A program made the translations under genes and the position numbers. Below the pieces are notes generated by a model. The model was not told where the DNA came from, did no database searches, and saw only the letters and a program-made list of their open reading frames with translations. Below, piece after piece: positions 43,270 through 51,154 of a stretch of DNA of 64,000 nucleotides. Origin of the DNA: Hyphomicrobium sp. (GTDB lineage: Bacteria > Pseudomonadota > Alphaproteobacteria > Rhizobiales > Hyphomicrobiaceae); NCBI RefSeq assembly GCF_019744875.1, contig NZ_JAIETU010000002.1, positions 1,178,001 through 1,242,000 on the forward strand. Direction: 5' to 3'. Numbering within the stretch: position 1 is the stretch's first letter; each line of letters begins with the position of its first letter.

Positions 43270-44169
43270 ATGCGCCGCCGCCTCCTGATCATCCACAACG
43301 CCCATGCCGGAACGCGCGGCCGGCACTACCTGCGCGCGGTGTGCGGCGCGCTCGAAGCGGGCGGCGCCGAGCTCAGCATCGAGCATGCCGACACGCTGGC
43401 CGCAGACGAGGACATCGCGCGGTCCGCGGTCGCGGCCGGGCACTTCGACGCCATCATCGCAGCGGGCGGCGACAGCACGATCCGCGGCGTGGCTTCGGGG
43501 CTTCTCGGCAGCGGCGTTCCGCTCGGCATTATTCCGATCGGCACCGGCAACGTGCTCGCGCGCGAGATCGGCGTTCGCTGCCGGGCCAATGTGCTGGCGC
43601 AAACGCTGCTGCACGGCCCGGGCGTGCCGATCCGCTGCGGGCTCGCCGACGGCACGCCGTTTCTGGCGATGGCGGGCGTGGGGTTCGACGCGGACGTGCT
43701 GCTCCGGCTCAACATGCCGTGGAAGCGCACGGTGGGGCGCGCGGCCTATGCCTGGCCCATCGTGCGCGCGCTCGTGCACAAGCCGCGGCCTTTCGAGGTC
43801 GTCGTGGAGGAGCGCACTTATCCCGCGACGTGGCTGATTGTGACGCGCGCGGCGCGCTATGGCGGGTCGTTCGTGATCGCCGAGACCCAAAGCCTGGTTG
43901 GCGAGGGCTTCCATGCGGTGATCGCGAACGCGACCACACGGCGCGCACTCGCGGGGCTGTTGATCGCCATCGCCCGGGGGCGTCTCGAAGGGCGGACCGA
44001 CGTCGCGGTGCTTCCCTGCTCGCGGCTTGGCGTGCGGACGAGTGGCGAGATCGCGGCGCAGATCGACGGCGAGCGTCTTTTTGAAGTTCCGCGCGAGATT
44101 TCCGTCGGTCCGGATCGCCTGATGCTGATCGTTCCGCAGGGCTCTCCGCTCGCTACGCCCCGCAACTAG
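43270..44169 (+). CDS. Diacylglycerol kinase-family lipid kinase
   Basis: 299 residues, cytoplasmic. It has the DAGK catalytic domain with the nucleotide loop AAGGDSTIRGVASGLLGSG (the family's GGDGT) and IIPIGTGNVLAREIG, then a C-terminal beta-sandwich (EVVVEERTYPATWLIV, LPCSRLGVRTSGEIAAQIDG). These enzymes phosphorylate diacylglycerol, sphingoid bases or related lipids. The exact lipid cannot be assigned. The stop overlaps by four bases with the stop of the convergent sulfatase-fold gene. Confidence 0.88.
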   Translation: MRRRLLIIHNAHAGTRGRHYLRAVCGALEAGGAELSIEHADTLAADEDIARSAVAAGHFDAIIAAGGDSTIRGVASGLLGSGVPLGIIPIGTGNVLAREIGVRCRANVLAQTLLHGPGVPIRCGLADGTPFLAMAGVGFDADVLLRLNMPWKRTVGRAAYAWPIVRALVHKPRPFEVVVEERTYPATWLIVTRAARYGGSFVIAETQSLVGEGFHAVIANATTRRALAGLLIAIARGRLEGRTDVAVLPCSRLGVRTSGEIAAQIDGERLFEVPREISVGPDRLMLIVPQGSPLATPRN

Positions 44170-45902
44170 CGCGCGAGCAGCAATCCGGAATCGATGAGCC
44201 GGCGATGGAAGGTCAGAATTTCATCGCGCTTGGCGCAGGTGAAGTAGCGGCCGTGGCAGGCATTGAGCAGACGCAGCCGTTCGTGTTGTGCATCCGACAG
44301 CGGCAGGCGGGCCGCGTTGAGCAGCAGCGCTCCGAGATACGGCACGTCCAGCACCTCGACGTCCGGCAGCGGACCCGGATCGAAATTGATGCCGTCGACC
44401 GTGTAGTAGGTCAGGTAGCCGGGTGACTCCGGCCCCATCGTCATGTCCTCGGTGGCGGTGGTGGCGTTGAAGCCGAGGAACGGGCGCGTCACGACGGGCT
44501 GGTGGTCGCCGTACTGGACGATCAGGAAGCGCTCGTTCGGAAAGCGGCGGACCAGCTCGGCGCGGAAGTAGTCGTAGTCCATCTTCGCGATGCCGACGCG
44601 GCGCAGGTATTCATGCATTTTCGGCGAGGGGCCGCCGCCGGGAACTTCGATTTCCGGCATGAACGCCGGCTCGTACGGCAGGTGCGTCGCGGCCGTGATG
44701 ATGAAGTTGAACATCGGCGCCTGCGAATGGCGGAAGTGGTCCTGCATGTTGCGCAGCGCGTTGTCGTAATAGAAGCGGTCGCGCTCGTTGTACTTGGTGG
44801 CGCCTTGCGCCTTGCGGTCCAGGATCTCTGAAAAGCCGATAGCGCTGTAAAACTTGCCGCTCGAAACGAAGTCCTTCTGCATCGGATAGTAGAGAATGTT
44901 GCGATAGCCGCAGCGGGCCAGCGTCTCAGGGATGGTGTCGTGCACCTTGCCCTGCATCAGCGACTGCACGAACGGGCGCATGCCGCCGAACGACAGCGTC
45001 GATACGCCGGCGAGGACGGAGAACTCCGTCAGCCAGGACGCGCCGCCGTAGGTCTCCACGCGCAGCTTGTGCAGGCCGCCGTCAGCGGAGCGGAAGAACG
45101 GGTCGAGGCCGCTGTGGTAGCGGATGCCCGGGAAGAGGCTCGGCGGGAAGACGCTTTCCTGGTGGATGAGAATGATGTTCGGCGGCCGCTCCTGCGGACG
45201 GCAGGATGCGGGCGCGGCGAGCATGCTCGCGCCGCCGTTCTGCGGCGCGGCCTCGATGAGCTGCCCTTGCCACAAGGTCTCGATCGTCTCTGCCCAGGAG
45301 AGGTAGAACGACGAAACGTAGTGGTGGTCCCAATAGTAGAGCGTGTGATGGCGCCCGCCCTTGTTCGCCACCGTGTAGGCGGTCGTGGCGAGGGCGAGTA
45401 CGAGCACGCCTGCGGCGGCCGGGCGGGAGACGCGCGTGGGATCGAAGCGGTACACGGCCCAGCCGAGTGCGGCCAGCGCAGCCATGGCGGCGAACAGGCC
45501 GATCACCTCGGTGCGGAAGCCGCTCCAGAGAAACGACAGCGTGTCGAACGACATCAAATAGAAAACGATGTCGTAGGCGTGGAGCGTCATGCCGAGATAG
45601 TGGCGCTTGACCTCCGAGACGGCGACGATGAGGGCGACGAGGCTGGCCACGGCGGCCGTCGAGAAGAGCACGCGGCGCGAGACGAGCAGCGCCGATGACA
45701 CGAGCGTCACCGTTACGCCGGCGGTGAATGCGATGTTCAGCCAGGGCCACTCGTGGCCCACGAAGTAGGCCCACATCGCGGCGGCCAGCACGGCCGAGAG
45801 GATCCAGGCGGCGGCATGCCTATTCGCCAGGCGGTCGCGAGCGACGGCGCGAACCAAACTCATGAACCCGTGGCGCTTGGGATCAAGCAGGTCCGTCGTC
45901 AT
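44166..45902 (-). CDS. Sulfatase-fold membrane transferase (LtaS/phosphoethanolamine-transferase-like)
   Basis: 578 residues. The N-terminal part has five hydrophobic segments (AAWILSAVLAAAMWAYFVG, IAFTAGVTVTLVSSALLVS, VIGLFAAMAALAALGWAV and others). The C-terminal periplasmic part is an alkaline-phosphatase-like sulfatase domain: PNIILIHQESVFPPSLFPG, TYGGASWLTEFSVLAGVSTL (candidate nucleophile Ser/Thr region), NFIITAATHLPYEPAFMPEI and FLIVQYGDHQPVVTRPF with the metal-binding Asp-His. Related enzymes move phosphoglycerol or phosphoethanolamine onto envelope glycans or lipids. The lipid kinase next door makes a lipid-headgroup role plausible (inference). Confidence 0.82.
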   Translation of the reverse strand: MTTDLLDPKRHGFMSLVRAVARDRLANRHAAAWILSAVLAAAMWAYFVGHEWPWLNIAFTAGVTVTLVSSALLVSRRVLFSTAAVASLVALIVAVSEVKRHYLGMTLHAYDIVFYLMSFDTLSFLWSGFRTEVIGLFAAMAALAALGWAVYRFDPTRVSRPAAAGVLVLALATTAYTVANKGGRHHTLYYWDHHYVSSFYLSWAETIETLWQGQLIEAAPQNGGASMLAAPASCRPQERPPNIILIHQESVFPPSLFPGIRYHSGLDPFFRSADGGLHKLRVETYGGASWLTEFSVLAGVSTLSFGGMRPFVQSLMQGKVHDTIPETLARCGYRNILYYPMQKDFVSSGKFYSAIGFSEILDRKAQGATKYNERDRFYYDNALRNMQDHFRHSQAPMFNFIITAATHLPYEPAFMPEIEVPGGGPSPKMHEYLRRVGIAKMDYDYFRAELVRRFPNERFLIVQYGDHQPVVTRPFLGFNATTATEDMTMGPESPGYLTYYTVDGINFDPGPLPDVEVLDVPYLGALLLNAARLPLSDAQHERLRLLNACHGRYFTCAKRDEILTFHRRLIDSGLLLAR

Positions 45903-46220
45903 GTTGTGTTTTTGGACCTTTTGGGACGGAGGATCGCGCAGTCTTTGTGGAAGACCGTCACGAAGTCAAACTTCAGATATACGACAGTACGGCAACACCT
46001 GCACGCGGGGCGACGTTCCCCGCTTTCGTGGACTTTATTGCGGCGCTCGGGGCGGGCATCCGCCCCTTCATCCCCGGCTATTTTGTTCCCCGAGGTCCGC
46101 GGCGGCGGGCAGGTTGCGTTGCGGTTGCGCACCGGTGCCGAACAAAGGCAGCGGCGGCCATACTAAAGCTCAGAATCAATTACGATCTGGCACAAATCCG
46201 AAGCCTCTCATGGACACGCA
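45903..46220. other. Intergenic region, nothing recognised
   Basis: 318 bases between divergent genes. I see no gene, RNA signature, long repeat or clear promoter. Confidence 0.4.
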
Positions 46221-46718
46221 ATGACGTCTGCCGTCTGCCGTTTTCTCGGCTCGCTTCTGCTTGTTGCCATCGCCGGCGCTGCCGGATCGGGCGCTTTTCC
46301 CTCCTCGGCATCGGCCAAGTCGCCCGGCAAGACCTATTGCTACAACACCATCTGTCATAGGGTTAAGACGCTCGCCGAAATGGACAAACTCGTCGGTTTC
46401 GAAGAGATCGTGACAGCCTCGTTCTATGATGACTGCAAGGTCGACAAGAACAACCCGTGCACCACGCTGTCGTCCGGCGAGGACTTCCGACCGGACCTGC
46501 CGGACAATGCCGCGAGCCCGGTCTACCCCAACGGCACCATTCTGATTTTGCTGAACCCCAAGACGAACGCGTCCGTGCTGGTGCGGGTCAACAACTCGGG
46601 GCCCTACAAAAAAGGGCGGCTGCTGGACGTGTCTCGCGCGGCGGCCGAACAGCTCGGATTTGCGAAGTTCGGCATCGCCAAGCTCAAGGTGACCGTGATC
46701 AGCGGGCCGTTAAGCTAA
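46221..46718 (+). CDS. RlpA-like double-psi beta-barrel secreted protein
   Basis: 165 residues with a signal peptide (LGSLLLVAIAGAAGSGAF, ending ASA). The C-terminal half is an RlpA-type DPBB domain: EEIVTASFYDDC, YPNGTILILLNPKTNASVLV, RVNNSGPYKKGRLLDVSRAA, AEQLGFAKFGIAKLKVTVIS. In classical RlpA the segment reads VRVxDRGPF; here it is VRVNNSGPY, so the usual Asp-Arg is changed. Four cysteines (CYNTIC, DDC, PCTT) may form disulfides. It is likely periplasmic, with a peptidoglycan-related role; lytic activity is doubtful. Confidence 0.78.
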   Translation: MTSAVCRFLGSLLLVAIAGAAGSGAFPSSASAKSPGKTYCYNTICHRVKTLAEMDKLVGFEEIVTASFYDDCKVDKNNPCTTLSSGEDFRPDLPDNAASPVYPNGTILILLNPKTNASVLVRVNNSGPYKKGRLLDVSRAAAEQLGFAKFGIAKLKVTVISGPLS

Positions 46719-46994
46719 ACACGCGGCACGACCCGTCCCGGGCACGCAGCGGCAAGCCTCCAACGGCCGGCCCGGACCAGACACGGCTCGAAGCCCCCTC
46801 CCCAAAAACTCGAAGCTCCCGAAAGACACCAGCAAAAGGCGAATGGGCGCCGTTTTGGAAAGCCGCCGACCGGGATTAACTCCGCCCCCTCGGGAGTTGC
46901 TTCCGGCGCGCGCGATAAATTTTGCCATTTTTGCGGCCGACACTTTTGAATTACTGTTTTTCCGGTCGATACAAATAGCGACCTGGGGGCTCGA

Positions 46995-48986
46995 TTGTTT
47001 CATGTACGCCCACGTGTCCGGCCCACAGCAGTCGCCGCGCTGATCGCGAGCGCGTGTCTTATGGGCGGTGCACATGCGGGTGCGGCGCAGACAAAATCTC
47101 AAGAGACACAATCTCAAGACAAGAGCGCCGCCGCCGCGTGCAAGGAAGCGGGCAACCTCGCCGTGCTGTCTTCGCCGATTGCGCCCTGGAAAGGCGCGCC
47201 GCTGCGCGTCGTGCTCACATCCGAACAGGCGCTCGCGGGTGAACTCTCGCTCGTGGCACCGGACGGCAGCGTTGCCGTCACCTCCCGCGACCGTCACGGC
47301 GGGCCACCCTACTTCTGGTTTGCCGAAGTGCAAAAGCCCGCGGCCGGCGCCTGGAAAGCCATCCTGAAGCGCGAAGGCGCGACGCCCGAGTGCAGTGTCG
47401 TGACGCGAGAGATCGGCGTGCAGGCCAAAGCCCCGGCGCGGCCGCGCGGCAGCGAGAAGAGCATCTGGCCCGTTCGCGACACGTGGAACCGCGGCACGGA
47501 AAATCTCTATTCGGCGTGGATCGAAAAGCTGTTTGACGCGCCGCTCGACGAAGCGCCCTCGTGGCCTGCCCTGCATGAGGTGCTGCGCGACCGCTCGCGC
47601 AACGTGCTGTTCAATCACCTCGGCCTTGGAGAGGACGAGAAGGGGCAGATCATCCGTCCGGATTGCGCCGACCTTCCCTATTTCCTGCGCGCCTATTTCG
47701 CGTTCAAGATGGGCCTGCCTTTCGGCTACGCGAAATGCACCCGCGGCGGGGCCGGACAGCCGCCCAGGTGCGCGCAATGGTGGAACATCGAGAAGGAAGA
47801 GCCGCCGCCCGCGCCGCCCCCCGGCCAGAAGGTCGCTTCGGATGGCGGCGATTTCTTCGGCATGTTCGGCGCGGCGCCCGAGCCCGCATCCACCCTCAAG
47901 CTGCCGCCGAAGCCGCAAGGGCTCGTGCCGGGCTTCGGCTACTATCTCCGCACGACGGTCGCCAATGGCGTTCATTCGGGCTCGGGACGCACGCTCGCGG
48001 CCGACAACAGCACCGACTACTATCCCGTTTCCCTGAAGCAGGAGACGCTTCGGCCGGGCGCGATCTACGCCGACCCATACGGCCATATTCTCGTGCTGAC
48101 CAAGCGCGTGGCGCAAACGGGCGATGGGGCGGGCGTGTTTCTCGCCGTCGACGGCCAGCCCGACGGCACGGTTGCGCGCAAGCGCTTCTGGCGCGGAAAC
48201 TTCCTGTTCGCGCAGGATCCGGCGCTCGGCAATCCCGGCTTCAAACGGTTCCGCCCCGTCGTGCGCGAGAAGGGCGCCCAGCGCCGCCTGACCAACGCGG
48301 AAATCACCAAGAACGCCGACTACGGCGACTTCTCGCTCGACCAGACGCAGCTTGCGGTCGAAGACTTCTACGACCGCATGGAAGACGTCATGTCGCCCGC
48401 GCCGCTCGACCCCATGCGCGCCATGAAGGAGGCGATCACGGCGCTCGAAGAGCAGGTGAATGCGCGTGTCACGTCGGTCGAGAACGGGCGCAAGTACCAG
48501 ACCGGCGGCGGCGCGGAAGTGGCGATGCCGGACGGCGCCTCGATTTTCGAGACCACGGGCGCCTGGGAGGATTTCGCGACGCCCTCCCGCGACCTGCGCC
48601 TCCTGATCGCCATCGACGTGGTGCGCGGCTTCCCCGAACGCGTCTCGCGCCGTCCGGAGCGGTATGCGATGCCGGTGGGAAAAACCGCCGCCGACGTCAA
48701 GGTGGAGCTGGACACCGTGCTCGCGACGGAACTTGCCCAGCGCAAGTTCTCGTATACCCGTACCGACGGAACGCCCTGGCCGCTGACCCTCAAGGATGTG
48801 CTCGACCGGACCGGCGCGCTCGAAATGGCCTACAACGTCAACGACTGCGTCGAGGCGCGGTGGGGGGCTCCCGATACCAGCGAGGAGGTGCTCACCTGCA
48901 AGCGGCGCGCCTCCGGCACGCAGCGGACCAAGATGACCGAATATCGCGCCTGGTTTACCGAGCGCCGCCGGCCACCGCGCGGATAA
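46995..48986 (+). CDS. Large periplasmic protein, possible cysteine-peptidase/NlpC-like fold
   Basis: 663 residues with a signal peptide (MFHVRPRVRPTAVAALIASA, cleavage near AHA or AGA). No family is recognised with confidence. An N-terminal beta-rich region resembles an Ig-like domain (PWKGAPLRVVLTSEQALAGE). The middle has the order DCADLPYFLRAYFAFKMGLP, then YADPYGHILVLTK, then VFLAVDGQPDGTV. Cys, His and Asp in this order and context are what NlpC/P60- or transglutaminase-like cysteine hydrolases show. The C-terminal 200 residues have acidic helices and cysteines (NVNDCVEARWG, VLTCKRR). The function is unknown; a cell-wall or protein-processing hydrolase is a hypothesis. Confidence 0.7.
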   Translation: MFHVRPRVRPTAVAALIASACLMGGAHAGAAQTKSQETQSQDKSAAAACKEAGNLAVLSSPIAPWKGAPLRVVLTSEQALAGELSLVAPDGSVAVTSRDRHGGPPYFWFAEVQKPAAGAWKAILKREGATPECSVVTREIGVQAKAPARPRGSEKSIWPVRDTWNRGTENLYSAWIEKLFDAPLDEAPSWPALHEVLRDRSRNVLFNHLGLGEDEKGQIIRPDCADLPYFLRAYFAFKMGLPFGYAKCTRGGAGQPPRCAQWWNIEKEEPPPAPPPGQKVASDGGDFFGMFGAAPEPASTLKLPPKPQGLVPGFGYYLRTTVANGVHSGSGRTLAADNSTDYYPVSLKQETLRPGAIYADPYGHILVLTKRVAQTGDGAGVFLAVDGQPDGTVARKRFWRGNFLFAQDPALGNPGFKRFRPVVREKGAQRRLTNAEITKNADYGDFSLDQTQLAVEDFYDRMEDVMSPAPLDPMRAMKEAITALEEQVNARVTSVENGRKYQTGGGAEVAMPDGASIFETTGAWEDFATPSRDLRLLIAIDVVRGFPERVSRRPERYAMPVGKTAADVKVELDTVLATELAQRKFSYTRTDGTPWPLTLKDVLDRTGALEMAYNVNDCVEARWGAPDTSEEVLTCKRRASGTQRTKMTEYRAWFTERRRPPRG

Positions 48987-49074
48987 GTCCGGCGCTCGAG
49001 GCGCAAACGCCCCTTCCTCCGGCTCCGACGTATGGCATAAGGGCGCCTGAATTTTCTTCAGGACCAGCGCGCCT

Positions 49075-50697
49075 ATGATCCGTCTCGACAATATCGGCAA
49101 ACAGAACGGCCATCAGATCGTCTTCATCGAAGCCTCCGCCGCCCTTCACCGGGGCGAAAAGGTGGGCCTCGTCGGGCCGAACGGCGCGGGCAAGACCACG
49201 CTCTTTCGCATGATCATCGGGCGCGAGCAGCCGGACGAAGGCCAGGTCTCCACCGACCGCGGCGTGACGATCGGCTATTTCAGCCAGGACGTCGGCGAAA
49301 TGTCGGGGCGCAGCGCGGTTGCCGAAGTGATGGATGGCGCGGGGCCCGTCAGCGAAGTGGCTGCCGAACTCAAAGACCTGGAAGCGGCCATGGCCGATCC
49401 GGACCGGGCCGACGAGATGGACGAGATCGTCGCGCGCTATGGAGAAGTGCAGGCGCGCTTCGAGGAGTTGGACGGCTATGCGCTCGACGGGCGCGCGCGT
49501 GAGGTGCTGGCGGGGCTCTCGTTCAGCCAGGAGATGATGGACGGCGATGTCGGCGCGCTTTCGGGCGGCTGGAAGATGCGCGTCGCGCTCGCCCGCGTGC
49601 TGCTGATGCGCCCCGACGCGATGCTGCTCGACGAGCCGAGTAACCATCTCGATCTCGAAAGCCTCATCTGGCTCGAGCACTTCCTGAAGAGCTACGAAGG
49701 GCTGCTGCTGATGACCTCGCACGATCGCGAGTTCATGAACCGCATCGTGGGCAAGATCGTCGAGATCGACGGCGGCGCGCTCACCACGTATTCGGGAAAC
49801 CACGATTTCTACGAGCAGCAGCGCGCGCTCGCCGAGAAGCAGCAGCAGGCCCAGTTCGATCGCCAGCAGGCGATGCTGGCGAAGGAAATCCGCTTCATCG
49901 AGCGCTTCAAGGCACGCGCCTCCCACGCCGCGCAGGTGCAGAGCCGCGTCAAGCAGCTCGCCAAGATCGATCGGGTGGAGCCGCCGAAGCGCCGCCAGAC
50001 GATCATGTTCGATTTCCCCGTGCCGCCGCGCTCGGGCGAAGACGTCGTGAGCATCAAGCAGGTGCACAAGGGCTACGGAAGCAAGCGCATCTACGACGGG
50101 CTCGATTTCCACGTGCGACGCAAGGAGCGGTGGTGCGTGATGGGCGTGAACGGCGCGGGCAAGTCCACGCTGCTCAAGCTGATCGCGGGATCGACGACGC
50201 CCGATGCCGGCACGGTCAACGTCGGCGGCAGCGTGAAGATGGGCTACTTCGCCCAGCACGCGATGGATCTTCTGGACGGCGACCGCACCGTGTTCGAAAC
50301 GCTCGAAGACGCGCATCCGCAGGCGGGGCACGGTTCGCTCAAATCGCTCGCGGGCTGCTTCGGATTCTCGGGAGATGACGTCGAGAAGAAGTGTCGCGTG
50401 CTCTCGGGCGGCGAGAAGGCGCGCCTCGTGATGGCCAAGATGCTCTACGATCCGCCGAACTTCCTGGTTCTCGACGAGCCGACGAACCATCTCGACATGG
50501 CGACGAAGGAAATGCTCATCACGGCGCTCTCGGAGTACGAGGGCTCCATGCTGTTCGTGTCGCACGACCGGCACTTCCTCGCGAAACTGTCCAACCGCGT
50601 GCTCGAGCTGACCCCGGACGGCGTGCACACCTACGGCGGTGGTTACACCGAGTATGTCGAGCGCACGGGCTATGAAGCCCCGGGACTCAGAAGCTGA
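49075..50697 (+). CDS. ABC-F family ATPase
   Basis: 540 residues with two ABC domains and no membrane segment. Domain 1 has VGPNGAGKTTLFRMIIG, LSGGWKMRVALARVLL and MLLDEPSNHLDLESL; domain 2 has MGVNGAGKSTLLKLIAG, LSGGEKARLVMAKMLY and LVLDEPTNHLDMAT. A charged, Gln-rich linker lies between (EKQQQAQFDRQQAMLAKEIR). ABC-F proteins bind the ribosomal E site and adjust translation or remove antibiotics. The short linker fits the housekeeping YbiT/Uup-like group more than resistance proteins, but the subgroup is not certain. Confidence 0.92.
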   Translation: MIRLDNIGKQNGHQIVFIEASAALHRGEKVGLVGPNGAGKTTLFRMIIGREQPDEGQVSTDRGVTIGYFSQDVGEMSGRSAVAEVMDGAGPVSEVAAELKDLEAAMADPDRADEMDEIVARYGEVQARFEELDGYALDGRAREVLAGLSFSQEMMDGDVGALSGGWKMRVALARVLLMRPDAMLLDEPSNHLDLESLIWLEHFLKSYEGLLLMTSHDREFMNRIVGKIVEIDGGALTTYSGNHDFYEQQRALAEKQQQAQFDRQQAMLAKEIRFIERFKARASHAAQVQSRVKQLAKIDRVEPPKRRQTIMFDFPVPPRSGEDVVSIKQVHKGYGSKRIYDGLDFHVRRKERWCVMGVNGAGKSTLLKLIAGSTTPDAGTVNVGGSVKMGYFAQHAMDLLDGDRTVFETLEDAHPQAGHGSLKSLAGCFGFSGDDVEKKCRVLSGGEKARLVMAKMLYDPPNFLVLDEPTNHLDMATKEMLITALSEYEGSMLFVSHDRHFLAKLSNRVLELTPDGVHTYGGGYTEYVERTGYEAPGLRS

Positions 50698-50836
50698 TCC
50701 GGCTTTTGATCCTGGCCGGCCGCGCCGCGATTTAGCTTACAGCGAAGTAAACCAGCGGGCCGGAACTCCGTGTGCCGGTCGCCGTTTTTTCGGCGCACGC
50801 GCATGAGGCGCGACACCGAACACGGAGCATCACGTC

Positions 50837-51064
50837 ATGACCAAGCACGCATTCGCAATGGGTCTCATCCTTTCCGCCGCGCTCATCACCGCGCCGGCGA
50901 TGGCGAAGGACGCCGCGCATATGAAGAGCTCTCTCACGAAGGAGCAGAGCGATATGATCAATTCCAAGGGCCAGAACCGCGAGCCGGGCGCGAATGGAAC
51001 GTTCCAGGGCAAGCCGGTGGTCGAGGGTCCGGCGAACTGGCACAAGGGCGAATCCAGCAAGTAG
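50837..51064 (+). CDS. Small secreted protein, unknown function
   Basis: 75 residues with a signal peptide (KHAFAMGLILSAALITAPAM, cleavage AMA-KD). The mature 52 residues are hydrophilic and probably disordered (DAAHMKSSLTKEQSDMINSK, GTFQGKPVVEGPANWHKGES). No family recognised. It stands alone between ABC-F (same strand, 139 bases upstream) and the convergent beta-helix gene. Confidence 0.65.
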   Translation: MTKHAFAMGLILSAALITAPAMAKDAAHMKSSLTKEQSDMINSKGQNREPGANGTFQGKPVVEGPANWHKGESSK

Positions 51065-51154
51065 TGCCGACGCCGTCTCCACGAGACTTCGCAACGTCCC
51101 GATGGGCCTTTCCGGATCTCCGGAAAGGTTCGTCTGCGTGCATGCGGGGGCGGG

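Noticed and set aside
45947-46360. Frame spanning the gap before the RlpA-like gene
   Set aside because: It runs out of frame into a well-supported signal-peptide gene and has no similarity or ribosome site.
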